Assembly (NCBI RefSeq): GCF_000878135.1
Contig: NZ_JXQZ01000035.1
Location: 1-57,182 of the forward strand
Reading direction: 5' to 3'
DNA from: Frigoribacterium sp. MEB024
Lineage (GTDB): Bacteria > Actinomycetota > Actinomycetes > Actinomycetales > Microbacteriaceae
Length of the DNA: 57,182 nt
The notes beneath the pieces are model-generated. The model was not told the DNA's origin and ran no database searches. It saw only the letters and a program-made list of their open reading frames with translations. Positions 1-9,586 of the stretch are shown here, in pieces. A program made the position numbers and the translations under genes. Every line of letters starts with the position of its first letter. The first letter of the stretch is position 1.

Positions 1-440
1 AAGTCGGTGGTCGCCCGGTGCTCCAGCCTCGAGTACCAGTCCCCCACGGCCTCGTGCCCGACGACCACCCGCGTCAGCTCGTCGGCGTCGTGCGGGCGAC
101 GACCCTCGTCGAACAACGCTCCCAGCTCGGGCACGGCCGCGCGGACCTCGACGAGCGCGTCGGCACGGGCGGCGACGACGGCCGGCACGGCCACGCGCGG
201 GTCCACCGCGCCGTAGCCCTCGCCTCCCGCCGAGCGCTGGACGAGCCCGAGCGAACGGAGGCGCTCCAGGGCGGCCAGGGCCGTCGCCTCGTCGAGGTGC
301 ACGGCCCGCGCCACGGCCTCGGGCGTCGGCCCGGCCGCCGTTCCCGCGGCGTCCGCCACCCCGGCCCCGGCGACGACGTGACGGTAGACCGCGACCGCGA
401 CGTCGTCGATCCCGAGGGCGGCGAAGGACGGAAGGGGCAC
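1..440 (-). CDS. TrmB-like / LuxR-type HTH transcriptional regulator, N-terminal part
   Basis: The gene is read leftward and runs off the window, so only about 146 N-terminal residues are seen. They begin MPLPSFAALGIDDVAVAVYR, followed by a winged-helix segment (LDEATALAALERLRSLGLVQRS) and a helical stretch ending in WYSRLEHRATTD. This layout matches actinobacterial regulators that join an N-terminal TrmB-like winged helix to a C-terminal LuxR HTH; the LuxR part would lie outside the window. I chose the GTG at 440 because the conserved start 'LGIDxxAxAVYR' sits just behind it and no other in-frame start lies upstream. The ribosome binding site is poor. It is divergent from the mannosyltransferase at 511 across 70 bp. 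The family is moderately sure; the target is unknown. Confidence 0.6.
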   Translation of the reverse strand, partial: MPLPSFAALGIDDVAVAVYRHVVAGAGVADAAGTAAGPTPEAVARAVHLDEATALAALERLRSLGLVQRSAGGEGYGAVDPRVAVPAVVAARADALVEVRAAVPELGALFDEGRRPHDADELTRVVVGHEAVGDWYSRLEHRATTD

Positions 441-510
441 GGGTCGATCTTGCCCCGTCCCAGCCGACTCTTGGTAGCGTCGTCCAGATGACCGGACACG
501 GGGCGGGGCG

Positions 511-1950
511 GTGAGCCGCGAGACGATCGCGTCGCCGTCGGCGGCGAGGCTGCGCCGACCCGCTTTCTCCGTCGATCTGGCCGGTCGATTGTCGGGCAGC
601 TGGCGCAGCGTGCTCGTCGTATACCTCGCGTCGCGGCTGTTCTCGACGAGCGTCCTCTTCGCCGTCTACGAGGTCGCGAAACTGGCCGGGGCGACCTTCA
701 TCACGCCGGGCAGCGACCGCAGCTTCCTCGACTTCACGTCGTCGTGGGACGCCGACCGGTACCGCACCATCGCGTTGCACGGCTATCCGTCGACCCTGCC
801 CACCGACGCCTCGGGCGAGGTGCTGCCGAACGAGTGGGCGTTCCTGCCGGTCTTCCCGTACCTCTGCCACCTGCTGATGGTGGCCACGGGCATGGACTTC
901 GTCGTCGCCGCGCCCCTGCTCGCCACCGTGTTCGGTGCGGGCGCGACGATCGTGCTCCACCGCCTGCTCGTGACGAAGGTCGGACGCACCGGTGCCCTCT
1001 GGGCCGTGCTGCTGTTCTGCTTCGGGCCGGTGGCGTTCGTCATGTCGGTCGGCTACGCCGAGAGCCTCTTCCTGCTGCTGATGTTCGGCGGCCTGCTCGC
1101 CATGCAGCGGCGGAACTACCCGCTCGTGGCGTCGGCGGGCATCCTCGCGTCGTTCGTCCGACCCGGGGCGCTCGCCCTGGCGTTGGCGCTCGGCATCCAC
1201 CTGATCGTGCGCTGGCACACCGAGCGGGAGCGTCCCCAGGCCCGGCCGTCGGCTGTGTCCGGGGGGCATGCCCCTGCCGCGACGGCCGCCGCCGCGACGA
1301 CCGGGGCGGCGACGCGGCCTCCCGCAGACGCCGGGACGCGACGGATCGCCGGGATCGGTACCGCGCCTCCTGCGCTCGCCCTCGCCGCCCGCACGTCGGT
1401 CCGCCGCGCCTGGGCCGGTCTGCGGGAGTTCGTCGTTGGCGACCGGATGCCGCCCCGTGAACTGACGACGATCGTCGTGGCGGGGCTCGCGATGGCCGCG
1501 GCCGGACTCGCGTGGCCGGTCGTCGCGCACGTCGTCACGGGTCAGTCGGACGCCTACCTCGAGACCGAGATGGCCTGGTGGGTCGACTACGTCGGCCGCC
1601 CGGCCTTCGTGCCCTTGACGCCGTGGTTCCTGCTGGCCGGCCGCTGGTTGGGCATCGGCGGCATCGTGCTCGTGCTGGCCATCATCGTGTCGTTCACGTT
1701 CTGGATGACCCGCCGCTCGACCCTGCGCCTCGGCCACGAGGTCGTCGGGTTCGTCGCGGGGTTCTTCGCCTACCTCGTCGCGGTGTTCCTGCCGCAGCAG
1801 AGCCTGTTCCGGCTGCTCATGCCGCTCAGCCCCGTGCTCGGCACGCCCGCGATCTCGTCGCGGCCGTGGCTGCGCCGCACGATGCTGCTCGGCGGGGCGG
1901 CCCTGCAGCCGGTCGCCGTCGTGTTCGTCTTCCTCTTCACCGCGCCGTAG
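511..1950 (+). CDS. PIG-V-like integral membrane mannosyltransferase
   Basis: The 479-residue protein has roughly 8-10 hydrophobic segments. Near the N-terminus is SWDADRYRTIALHGYP, which matches the WDxxxY loop of GPI mannosyltransferase 2 (PIG-V) relatives, followed by NEWAFLPVFPYL, the typical 'AFxPxFPxL' motif. Actinobacterial members are polyprenyl-phosphate-mannose-dependent glycosyltransferases of the cell envelope. A low-complexity Ala/Pro/Arg-rich cytoplasmic loop lies around residues 235-300. The start is a GTG with only a GC-rich stretch upstream, so an internal start cannot be excluded. The gene is a single unit that ends before the inverted repeat at 1971. The acceptor is unknown; the family call is fairly sure. 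Confidence 0.75.
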   Translation: MSRETIASPSAARLRRPAFSVDLAGRLSGSWRSVLVVYLASRLFSTSVLFAVYEVAKLAGATFITPGSDRSFLDFTSSWDADRYRTIALHGYPSTLPTDASGEVLPNEWAFLPVFPYLCHLLMVATGMDFVVAAPLLATVFGAGATIVLHRLLVTKVGRTGALWAVLLFCFGPVAFVMSVGYAESLFLLLMFGGLLAMQRRNYPLVASAGILASFVRPGALALALALGIHLIVRWHTERERPQARPSAVSGGHAPAATAAAATTGAATRPPADAGTRRIAGIGTAPPALALAARTSVRRAWAGLREFVVGDRMPPRELTTIVVAGLAMAAAGLAWPVVAHVVTGQSDAYLETEMAWWVDYVGRPAFVPLTPWFLLAGRWLGIGGIVLVLAIIVSFTFWMTRRSTLRLGHEVVGFVAGFFAYLVAVFLPQQSLFRLLMPLSPVLGTPAISSRPWLRRTMLLGGAALQPVAVVFVFLFTAP

Positions 1951-1970
1951 CCACCGGCTGCTACGACGAA

Positions 1971-2032
1971 GACACCGCCCAGCGGACAGGACACCGTCGC
2001 ATGTCTCGGTGTCCAGTCCACTCGGCGGTGTC
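1971..2032. terminator. Long inverted repeat between convergent genes (bidirectional terminator candidate)
   Basis: The 26-bp arms (1971-1996 and 2007-2032) pair with three mismatches around a 10-nt loop (TCGCATGTCT). Each arm holds GACACCG twice, 12 nt apart. It lies between the ends of the mannosyltransferase and the convergent flavoenzyme gene. There is no clear T-tract. It belongs to a set of five similar elements in this window (also 7241, 17489, 31337, 53759). Confidence 0.7.
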
Positions 2033-2076
2033 CGGCGGGAGGGGCGCAGCGCGTCTCGCCCGGAGGCGCCGGTGGG

Positions 2077-3090
2077 CTACGCGGCGGCGGGGGCCAGCTG
2101 CATCGCGTCGGCGAGGAGCGCGACCGAACGGAGGCGCGCCTCCGTCGACGAGGCCGCGTGCGCGACGATCAGCTCGTCGGCCTGGGCGGTGCGGGCGAAC
2201 TGCTCCATGTACTCGCGGGCGTCGCCGGGCGTGCCGACGGCGGTGTAGGTCGTCATGGTCTGGACGTGCTGGCCGACCGGGGTCCGCAGCAGGTGGTCGA
2301 GTTCGTCGTCACCGAACTCGCGCGTGGGGTCGATCTGGCCGCTCTGGCGCAGCAGCATCATCAGACGTTGGCGCTTCATGGTGGCGAACTGGGCGTCGGC
2401 CTCGTCCGCGTCGTCGGCGACGACCGCGTTGACGGCGGCGAGCACGTACGGCTCGCTGAGCTGGGTCGACGGCTGGAACTCTCGGCGGTAGGCCGAGACG
2501 GCGTCGATCAGGTCGCCGGGGGCGAAGTGGGAGGCGAACGCGTAGGGCAGGCCGAGGGCGGCGGCGAGCTTCGCGCCGAAGAGCGACGAGCCGAGGATGT
2601 ACAGCGGCACGTTCGTGCCGGCACCGGGGACGGCCTGGACGCCGGCGACGCGGGACTCCCCCGCGAGGAAGGCCTGCAGCTCGACGACGTCCTGCGGGAA
2701 GCGCTCGGACGACGAGGGGTCGCGGCGCATGGCGCGGAACGTGGCCTGGTCGCTTCCGGGGGCGCGGCCGAGGCCGAGGTCGATGCGGCCCGGGTGCAGG
2801 GTCTCGAGGGTGCCGAACTGCTCGGCGATGGCGAGCGGCGAGTGGTTCGGCAGCATGACGCCGCCGGAGCCGAGGCGGATGGTCGAGGTCTGGCTCGCGA
2901 TGTGGGCGATCAGCACCGACGTCGCGCTCGAGGCGATGGAGGCCATGTTGTGGTGCTCGGCGTACCAGACCCGCCGGTACCCACTCGCCTCGGCCTGCTG
3001 CGCCAGGGCCACGGAGGCCGCGAAGCTCTCGCGCACGGTCTGACCGGGTGCGACGGGGGCGAGGTCGAGGATCGAGAGGGGAATGCTCAT
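2077..3090 (-). CDS. LLM-class flavin-dependent oxidoreductase (luciferase-like, MsnO8/YhbW type)
   Basis: The 337-residue protein begins [19 protein letters not shown], the usual start of alkanal-monooxygenase-like proteins, then [26 protein letters not shown] and [23 protein letters not shown], the classic FMN-binding TIM-barrel motifs. Such enzymes use FMNH2 and oxygen on unknown small molecules. I set the start at 3090 by family alignment. A longer frame opens with ATG at 3201, which overlaps the ABC permease stop as ATGA and has a GAGGGG ribosome site, so translational coupling with a 37-residue N-terminal extension is possible. It is the last gene of the ABC operon. The gene ends close to the hairpin at 1971-2032. 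Confidence 0.8.
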   Translation of the reverse strand: MSIPLSILDLAPVAPGQTVRESFAASVALAQQAEASGYRRVWYAEHHNMASIASSATSVLIAHIASQTSTIRLGSGGVMLPNHSPLAIAEQFGTLETLHPGRIDLGLGRAPGSDQATFRAMRRDPSSSERFPQDVVELQAFLAGESRVAGVQAVPGAGTNVPLYILGSSLFGAKLAAALGLPYAFASHFAPGDLIDAVSAYRREFQPSTQLSEPYVLAAVNAVVADDADEADAQFATMKRQRLMMLLRQSGQIDPTREFGDDELDHLLRTPVGQHVQTMTTYTAVGTPGDAREYMEQFARTAQADELIVAHAASSTEARLRSVALLADAMQLAPAAA

Positions 3091-3197
3091 GCGGGGGTGA
3101 ACAACGACGGGCGTCGCCGTATGCCCGGTCTCGGCGACGACGATGATGCTGTCTCGCAGACGGGGGCGGGCGGCTGAGCCCGTTCTCGCGTCGGCAC

Positions 3198-5663
3198 TCA
3201 TGACGTGCCCCTCAGAATCGTCAGGGGATCCGTGCGGGAGGCCCGCAGGACCGGCCCCACGGCGGCGAAGGCGAGAGCGATCGCCGTCACGCCGACGATT
3301 TCCGCGATCGTCACGGGATCGACCACCGGGTCGACCCCCACGCCGAGGAGCCTCGAGACGATCCGCGTCCCGAGTGCTCCCCCGAACGAGCCGAGGAACA
3401 GTCCTGCACTCAGCGACGCCACGGCGATCACGGTGGCGTCCCAGGCGACGAGGGCACCGACGCCGCGACGTCGGCACCCCACGGTGCGGAGCACGGCGAG
3501 TTCATCACGCCGCGATTCGACGTCGAGGCTCAGCGTGCTGCTGGCCCCCAGGGCCCCGAGGGCCAGAGTCACCGTCACCGCAGCGAAGAGTCCTGCCGTG
3601 AGGGCTGCCGTCTCGGAGGCTGCACGATCCCTCGTCGCCTCGGCGGTGATGACGTCGACACCGGGGACACCGACCACCTGCGCGGCGACGCGGTCTGACA
3701 AGTCGGCGACATCGACCCCTCCGTCTGCCGACACGTCCCACCGAGAGACCCCCGTGACACCGAGTTCCCCCGCCGTCCTGCGGTCGATGACGACCTGTTG
3801 CCCCGTGGCCACCGAGGTGAAGAGCCCGACGACTTCGAGGGGCACCTGAGTCCCCCCGGCCGACACGACGACCTCATCGCCCGGGGCCACAGTCAGGGAC
3901 TCGGCGACCCCCCTCGGCAGAGCGATGCCCCCACCGGCCCTCAGCAACTCGACACCTCTCGATCCGCCACCGGCGGACCACGCGAGCCCCGACACGTCGA
4001 ACCAGGTCTCGGGGTTGATCGCCTGGAACGGCACGTCGAGTTCGGCGGACGCCGACAGGACGGTGGCTTCACCGGACACCGACCGCGCGACGTCCCGAAC
4101 GCCGTCGACGACGACGATCGGCTCGGCGTCGTCCGACAAGGGCACGACCGACGTGACTTGCACGTCGGCCCCGAACTGCCGATCGATCTGTTCCCCTGTC
4201 GCGGAGGCGACGGCACCGACGCAGGTGGCGAGCGACACCGCACCGAAGACCACCAGGGTGAGGGCCCCGGTCACCGTCGACCTGCCGCGGGTCGGTCGGC
4301 GACGCGCCAGGTCGGCTGCCCATTGGAGCCTGGCCGCGAACGCCGCCAGGGGCGCGATCGCGAGGCGGGAGAGGGCCACCGCACAGGCCGCCAGAGCGAC
4401 CAGGCCCAGAGCATCGAGGACGGCGCCTGAGTCGAGGGCCCAGATCACCAGCGCTGAGACCGATGCGACCACGGCGACCGCGACGGTTCGTCGCCGTGAG
4501 CACGATCCGGGCGAACCGTCTGCGGGTTCGACGCCCCTCACGACGAACGCCGGCGGAATTCGACGGACGTCGGCGACGGCTCGTCGGGCTCCGAGCACGG
4601 CGGAGGTCGCTCCCGCGAGGACACCGAGACCGACCGAGAGGGTGAGGGTCGGAAGAGACGGGGTCTCCCCGTCCGTCCGACTCATCACCACCGCAGCGCC
4701 TGCGACGCCGACCGCGACGCCCACGACCGTTCCGGCCGCTGCGACGATGGCGATCTCGGCGCCGACCGACGAGACCAACCACCGCGTGGACGCGCCCGTG
4801 GCGCGCAGCACACCGTAGGTGCGGCGCCGTGCTCGGACGGCAGCCGTGCTCGCCAGTGAACCGAGCAGTGCCGACACGGCGAGGGCGACCAGAGCGAGCC
4901 CTGCCATCACCGCCGTCACGGCCGTTTCGATGGGCCCGAGGCCGTCGGCCACGGCCGACGTGTCCTGGAAGACGGCTCCGGACGGGAGCGCCGCTCGGTG
5001 TTCTGCTGCCCAGGTGGACGCGACTGCAGGATCGAGTTCGAGGTCGAGACGGGTGAGGTCACCCTCGAGCCCGAACGCCCTCTGGACGACCTCGAGGTCG
5101 GTGAAGAGGTTGTCCCGGGCGAAGACACCCAACGAGCGGGGGTCGACGAGCCCCACCACGTCGAACGAGCGGACGCCCGAGGGAGTCGTCATCGACATTC
5201 GACTCCCCAGGGAGGCGTCCATGCGGTCTGCGACATCGGTCGGCACCAGGACCTCGTCCGAGCCCGGTCGAGGAGCTCGACCGTCGGTGACCACCTGGGA
5301 GGCGAGCGAGTCCGGCCCGGCCGGGGCGCCGGTCAGGAGGAGGGTCTCCGCCTCACCTGTCGCGCCGACCGCGACCGTCTCTCGACTCAGGGTGGGGAGC
5401 GACGACACGACTCCGGGATCGGCGGCGAGTGCGTCCACGAGACCCTCGTCGACGAACTCACGATCCACCTCGGGGACGATGCCCACGTCCCCGAACGTGA
5501 GCAACGAATCGATTCCGTCGACGACCGTCTGGCGCGCCGTCAGTCCGGTGACGAGTGAGGCCGTGAGAAGGGCGACCCCCAAGGCTGCCGTGAGGGCGGT
5601 GAGTCCTGCCCGCCGCCGTCCGTCAGCGATGTTCCGCCAACCAAGCGCGAACGCGTTCTTCAT
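3198..5663 (-). CDS. ABC transporter permease, FtsX/MacB-like, two-module
   Basis: The 821-residue protein has a MacB-type layout. There is one N-terminal membrane helix (about residues 20-40), an extracytoplasmic domain to about 250, an FtsX domain with three to four helices (250-370), further helices around 400-500, a second periplasm-like domain, and a C-terminal FtsX domain with three helices (about 700-815). This duplicated form is common in Gram-positive peptide or lipid exporters. The start ATG at 5663 follows a strong GAGGGGAGG ribosome site and lies inside the end of the ATPase gene (41-bp overlap). The substrate is unknown. The divergent response regulator is the likely controller. 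Confidence 0.85.
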   Translation of the reverse strand: MKNAFALGWRNIADGRRRAGLTALTAALGVALLTASLVTGLTARQTVVDGIDSLLTFGDVGIVPEVDREFVDEGLVDALAADPGVVSSLPTLSRETVAVGATGEAETLLLTGAPAGPDSLASQVVTDGRAPRPGSDEVLVPTDVADRMDASLGSRMSMTTPSGVRSFDVVGLVDPRSLGVFARDNLFTDLEVVQRAFGLEGDLTRLDLELDPAVASTWAAEHRAALPSGAVFQDTSAVADGLGPIETAVTAVMAGLALVALAVSALLGSLASTAAVRARRRTYGVLRATGASTRWLVSSVGAEIAIVAAAGTVVGVAVGVAGAAVVMSRTDGETPSLPTLTLSVGLGVLAGATSAVLGARRAVADVRRIPPAFVVRGVEPADGSPGSCSRRRTVAVAVVASVSALVIWALDSGAVLDALGLVALAACAVALSRLAIAPLAAFAARLQWAADLARRRPTRGRSTVTGALTLVVFGAVSLATCVGAVASATGEQIDRQFGADVQVTSVVPLSDDAEPIVVVDGVRDVARSVSGEATVLSASAELDVPFQAINPETWFDVSGLAWSAGGGSRGVELLRAGGGIALPRGVAESLTVAPGDEVVVSAGGTQVPLEVVGLFTSVATGQQVVIDRRTAGELGVTGVSRWDVSADGGVDVADLSDRVAAQVVGVPGVDVITAEATRDRAASETAALTAGLFAAVTVTLALGALGASSTLSLDVESRRDELAVLRTVGCRRRGVGALVAWDATVIAVASLSAGLFLGSFGGALGTRIVSRLLGVGVDPVVDPVTIAEIVGVTAIALAFAAVGPVLRASRTDPLTILRGTS

Positions 5664-6396
5664 GGGCCCTCCCCTCGACGCTGTCGATCGTGGCCGCCGG
5701 TGTGAAGCGTTCGTCGGCGATGACTCGGCCGTCTCGCAGGACGATGATCCTGTCGGCGATGCAGGCGGTCTCGAGGTCATGGGTGACCACCACGACCGCT
5801 GACGCCTGGTCGTCGACGACCACGCCCCGGAGCAGCCTCAGGACATCCCGTGAGGTCGCACTGTCGAGCGCGCCGGTCGGCTCGTCGGCGAGGACGAGAG
5901 ACGGACGGGAGAAGAGCGCTCGAGCCAGGGCCACACGCTGGGCCTCTCCGCCCGACAAGGTGGCCGGACGGGCCGATCCGAGACCGTCGAGGCCGAGTTC
6001 GTCGAGCAGCGCGTGCGCTCGATCCGCCCATTCCGAGCGGCGTCTTCCCGCGACGAGTGACGTGAGCGCGACATTCTCGAGCACCGACAGGGTCGGGACG
6101 AGGTGGGAGTCCTGGAAGACGAATCCGATGCGATCTCTTCGCAGGACGGTGCGCTCCGCCTCGGAGAGGGAAGAAAGTGTCATTCCGTCGAAGACGATCT
6201 GACCGTGATCGGGGGTGTCGAGAGCACCGACCATCTGCACCAGAGTCGACTTGCCCGAGCCGGAGCGACCGACGATCGCGACGATCTCGCCCTCGTGAAG
6301 GTCCAACGAGACACGGTCGACGGCGGGCGGTCTCCCACCTCGGCTCTCGAAGAGCCGTGACACTTCTCGGATCTCGACGAGCGGAACCGTGCTCAT
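5623..6396 (-). CDS. ABC transporter ATP-binding protein, MacB/LolD-like
   Basis: The 257-residue protein has all ABC motifs in order: Walker A GRSGSGKST, Q-loop in FVFQDSHL, signature LSGGEAQR, Walker B VLADEPTG, D-loop ALD and the H-loop in VVTHD. The sequence is closest in style to the LolD/MacB group that partners FtsX-like permeases, which the next gene encodes. The chosen start is ATG 6396 (MSTVPLVEIREVSRLF). Longer upstream reading adds a Cys-rich stretch unlike the family. It is the first gene of a three-gene leftward operon and is divergent from the response regulator across 178 bp that must hold both promoters. Confidence 0.88.
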   Translation of the reverse strand: MSTVPLVEIREVSRLFESRGGRPPAVDRVSLDLHEGEIVAIVGRSGSGKSTLVQMVGALDTPDHGQIVFDGMTLSSLSEAERTVLRRDRIGFVFQDSHLVPTLSVLENVALTSLVAGRRRSEWADRAHALLDELGLDGLGSARPATLSGGEAQRVALARALFSRPSLVLADEPTGALDSATSRDVLRLLRGVVVDDQASAVVVVTHDLETACIADRIIVLRDGRVIADERFTPAATIDSVEGRAHEERVRAWLAEHR

Positions 6397-6574
6397 GCCG
6401 CCAAATCCGTCCGCATGCGCTTGCTCCTCCGTGATGAACCAATCGGACACTGTTGAGTCTCGACATCCGCACCCGGGCTCGATAGTCACCGTCGTCACCG
6501 ACTCACCACGCACGTGTCACGAAGGCGTCATGAGAGATACTGGTCACGAAGTCGATGACGAGTAGGGGGATGCC

Positions 6575-7183
6575 ATGTCGACCGACGGGAGGATCGACGT
6601 GTGCGTGGTCGCCGACGAGGTGCTGACGCGGTCGGCGATCGAGGCGTGCATCCGTGTGACGCCGGGGCTGAAAGCCGTCGCGATCCACGAGTCCGCGAAG
6701 CCCTCCTCCGAACCAGGGCCACCCCCGCGGAGCGTGCTGGTCATCGACGCCGACGACCACCCCGACGTCGTGGACGCCGCCCGGCGACTGCGCGAAGGGC
6801 ACGACGCGGTCGTCGTCCTGGGTCGCCGCTTGCCCGCCGTGCTCGTCCGTCAGATCGTCCAGTCGGGCATCGACGCGGTCGTCTCGAAGCAGGCGAGCAT
6901 CGACGAACTCCTCGCCGTCGTCCGGCGAACGGCTGCCGGAGAAGACCACGTCGACCCGAGGTTGGCGGCCACGGTCCTCCGCGCCGAGGCGTGCCCGCTC
7001 ACGGCACGCGAGCGTGACGTCTTGCGCCTCGTCGAGCGGTCGCTCTCGACCAGACGGTGCGCCGCCGAACTGCACCTCGCCGAGGGCACGGTGCGCAACC
7101 TGATCTCGTCCGCCGTCCGCAAGGTCGGGGCGCCCGACCGAGGACGGGCCGCCTCGGACGCGCGAGATCTCGGTTGGATCTAG
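6575..7183 (+). CDS. NarL/DesR-type response regulator, orphan
   Basis: The 202-residue protein has a receiver domain with acidic D14/E15, the likely phosphoacceptor D58 in VLVIDAD and K105 in VVSKQAS. A LuxR-type HTH follows at about 130-180 (LTARERDVLRLVERSLSTRRCAAELHLAEGTVRN, key residues only), and the end is the DesR-like DARDLGWI. A GGGGG ribosome site lies five bases before the ATG. No histidine kinase is next to it. It is divergent from the ABC exporter, which suggests it controls that operon. The receiver is short and diverged between residues 35 and 55, so phosphorylation is not certain. Confidence 0.85.
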   Translation: MSTDGRIDVCVVADEVLTRSAIEACIRVTPGLKAVAIHESAKPSSEPGPPPRSVLVIDADDHPDVVDAARRLREGHDAVVVLGRRLPAVLVRQIVQSGIDAVVSKQASIDELLAVVRRTAAGEDHVDPRLAATVLRAEACPLTARERDVLRLVERSLSTRRCAAELHLAEGTVRNLISSAVRKVGAPDRGRAASDARDLGWI

Positions 7184-7240
7184 ACCCGCGCCTCCTCGGG
7201 GCAGACGGGGTCGAGCGGGCTCAGCCATCGCGACGACGAA

Positions 7241-7288
7241 TGGTCCCGGACCGTCGTCCGCCGTGGGGCGGAGGACGATCCGGGACCA
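7241..7288. terminator. Inverted repeat between convergent genes
   Basis: The arms at 7241-7259 and 7270-7288 (TGGTCCCGGACCGTCGTCC and its complement with two mismatches) enclose a 10-nt loop. It lies between the response regulator and convergent araA and can serve both. Confidence 0.7.
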
Positions 7289-7346
7289 CTCGATGCGCAG
7301 ACCGCGCGAGAAGCGCGAACCGCGAACCGCGAGCCGGCCGCGAGGC

Positions 7347-8876
7347 CTACAGGCCGCGGGCGAGGCGGTGGTACGCGGCGTTCCAGGCGACCTCGTGACG
7401 GAAGTCGCGGATGCGGGTGTCCTCGTCGATGACCAGCAGCTCGGTCTCGACGATGCGCGCCAGGTCTTCGAAGGCCTCGAGCCCGACCGCGGTCGACATC
7501 ACCGTGTGGTGCGCGGCGCCGGCCGTCAGCCACGCCTCGGCCGACACGGCGAACGACGGGCGGGGCTTCCACACCGCGCGCCCCACCGGCAGGTTCGGCA
7601 GGTCCTCGTCGGGCTCGACCACGTCGACCACGTTGACCGTGAGGCGGAACCGGTCGCGCACGTCGCTCATCGCGACGACGACGGCCGGGCCGGGGTCGGC
7701 GGAGAAGACCAGGCGCACCGGGTCGTCCTTGCCGCCGATGCCGAGTGCGTGCACCTCGAGCGAGGCGCGCCCCGACGTCAGCGCCGGGCTGACCTCGAGC
7801 ATGTGCGCCCCGAGGATCTTCTCCTCGCCGGGCACCAGGTGGTACGTGTAGTCCTCCATCAAGGAGGCGCCACCCGGCAGCCCGGCGCCCATCACGTTGG
7901 CCGCACGCACCAGCACCGAGGTCTTCCAGTCGCCCTCGGCCCCGAAGCCGTAGCCCTCGGCCATCAGGCGCTGGACCGCGAGGCCGGGCAGCTGCTTCAG
8001 TGCGCCCAGGTCTTCGAAGTTCGTGGTGAACGCGCTGAACCCGCCGGCCTCGAGGAAGGACCGCAGCCCGATCTCGATCGCGGCACCGTCCCGCAGCGAC
8101 TGGTGACGCTCGCCACCGGCGCGCAGCGCGGGCACGACGTCGTACTCGGCCTCGTACACCGCGACGAGCTCGTCGATCGCCGTGTCGGTCGCCGCGGCGA
8201 CGGCCTCGGCCAGCTCGTTGACGCCCCAGGTGTTCACCTGGACGCCGAAGGCCAGCTCGGCCTCGGTCTTGTCGCCCTCGGTCACGCCGACGAAGCGCAT
8301 GTTGTCGCCGAAGCGGGCCAGCTTGAGCGAGCGCATCGCCGAGGCGCCCGCGGCGGCGCGCATCCAGGTGCCCACCTGCTGCTGCACGCGCGGGTCGCTG
8401 ACGTGGCCGACGACCGTCTTGCGCGGCACGCCGAGACGGGTCTGCATGTAGCCGAACTCGCGGTCGCCGTGGGCGGCCTGGTTGAGGTTCATGAAGTCGA
8501 AGTCGATGTCGGCCCAGGGCAGCGCCACGTTCGCCTGCGTGTGCAGGTGCAGCAGCGGCTTGCGCAGGGCGTCGAGGCCGCCGATCCACATCTTGGCCGG
8601 GCTGAACGTGTGCATCCAGGCCGTGACGCCGATGACCGAGTCGTCGAGGTTCGCCTCGAGCATCGTGCGGCGGATGGCGTCGGCGTCGGTCAGCACGGGC
8701 TTCCAGACGAGGCGCACCGGCACGTCGGAGGCGGCGGCCAGCTCGTCGGCGATGGCACGCGACTGGTCGGCGACCTGCCTCAGCGTCTCTTCGCCGTAGA
8801 GGCCCTGACTGCCGGTGAGGAACCACACCTCTCGCGAGGCGAGGAAGGCGGTGGGGTCGAGCGTGTCGTTCGTCAC
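7347..8876 (-). CDS. araA: L-arabinose isomerase
   Basis: The 509-residue protein is full length for AraA (about 500). It carries [17 protein letters not shown] at the N-terminus, [41 protein letters not shown] and EGDWKTS. These contain the conserved residues of the hexameric Mn-dependent isomerase that converts L-arabinose to L-ribulose in the cytoplasm. The GTG start at 8876 overlaps the araD stop as GTGA. It is the last gene of araB-araD-araA. The hairpin at 7241 closes the operon. Confidence 0.97.
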   Translation of the reverse strand: MTNDTLDPTAFLASREVWFLTGSQGLYGEETLRQVADQSRAIADELAAASDVPVRLVWKPVLTDADAIRRTMLEANLDDSVIGVTAWMHTFSPAKMWIGGLDALRKPLLHLHTQANVALPWADIDFDFMNLNQAAHGDREFGYMQTRLGVPRKTVVGHVSDPRVQQQVGTWMRAAAGASAMRSLKLARFGDNMRFVGVTEGDKTEAELAFGVQVNTWGVNELAEAVAAATDTAIDELVAVYEAEYDVVPALRAGGERHQSLRDGAAIEIGLRSFLEAGGFSAFTTNFEDLGALKQLPGLAVQRLMAEGYGFGAEGDWKTSVLVRAANVMGAGLPGGASLMEDYTYHLVPGEEKILGAHMLEVSPALTSGRASLEVHALGIGGKDDPVRLVFSADPGPAVVVAMSDVRDRFRLTVNVVDVVEPDEDLPNLPVGRAVWKPRPSFAVSAEAWLTAGAAHHTVMSTAVGLEAFEDLARIVETELLVIDEDTRIRDFRHEVAWNAAYHRLARGL

Positions 8877-9586
8877 TTCAGTTCTCCTGCGGGTGCTTGT
8901 CCATAGACGTTCTGGTACCGGTCGAAGAGGGCGTCGATGCTCTCTGCCGGGATGGGGATGGGTTCGCCGAGCTGGCGGGTGATGTGGACGGTCCGGGCCA
9001 CGTCTTCGGTCATGACGGCGGCCTTGACCGCGTCGCGGGCGTCCTTGCCGATCGTGAAGACGCCGTGGTTCTGCATCAGCACGGCCCGGCTGCGGTGCCC
9101 CTCGAGCGTCGCGACGATGCCGCGGCCGATCGAGTCGTCGCCGATGATCGCGAACGGCCCGACGGGGATCTCGCCGCCGAACTCGTCGGCCATGGCCGTG
9201 ATCACGCAGGGGATCGCCTCGCCGCGCGCGGCCCAGGCCGTGGCGTAGGTCGAGTGCGTGTGCACCACTCCCCCGACGTGCGGCATGGTTCGGTACACGT
9301 AGGCGTGCGCGGCCGTGTCGCTCGACGGGCTGCGGTCGCTGCCCGGCGTGCCCTCGACCACGGTGCCGTCGAGGCGGCAGAGGATCTGGTTCTCGGCCGT
9401 CAGGTCGTCGTAGAGCACGCCGCTGGGCTTGATGACGAAGAGGTCGGTGCCGGGTACGCGACCCGACACGTTGCCGCCCGTCCAGACGACGAGCCCGTAG
9501 CGCACGAGCTCGGCGTGCAGGGTGGCGACGTCTTCTCGCGTCGCGTCGATGGCCGCCTGCGTCGAGCGGTCGATCCAGCCGGTCAT
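8873..9586 (-). CDS. araD: L-ribulose-5-phosphate 4-epimerase
   Basis: The 237-residue protein is a class II aldolase/epimerase. It has [20 protein letters not shown], the metal-binding HTHS in [13 protein letters not shown], and the C-terminal [12 protein letters not shown]. It converts L-ribulose 5-phosphate to D-xylulose 5-phosphate, the last step of the arabinose pathway before the pentose phosphate pathway. Its ATG at 9586 overlaps the araB stop (ATGA) and its stop overlaps the araA start (GTGA), so all three genes are translationally coupled. Confidence 0.96.
   Translation of the reverse strand: MTGWIDRSTQAAIDATREDVATLHAELVRYGLVVWTGGNVSGRVPGTDLFVIKPSGVLYDDLTAENQILCRLDGTVVEGTPGSDRSPSSDTAAHAYVYRTMPHVGGVVHTHSTYATAWAARGEAIPCVITAMADEFGGEIPVGPFAIIGDDSIGRGIVATLEGHRSRAVLMQNHGVFTIGKDARDAVKAAVMTEDVARTVHITRQLGEPIPIPAESIDALFDRYQNVYGQAPAGELK

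Noticed and set aside
3091-3201. N-terminal extension of the luciferase-like protein from ATG 3201
   Set aside because: Not fully excluded because of the good ribosome site and ATGA overlap, but homologues start at [12 protein letters not shown] and the extra 37 residues look non-conserved.
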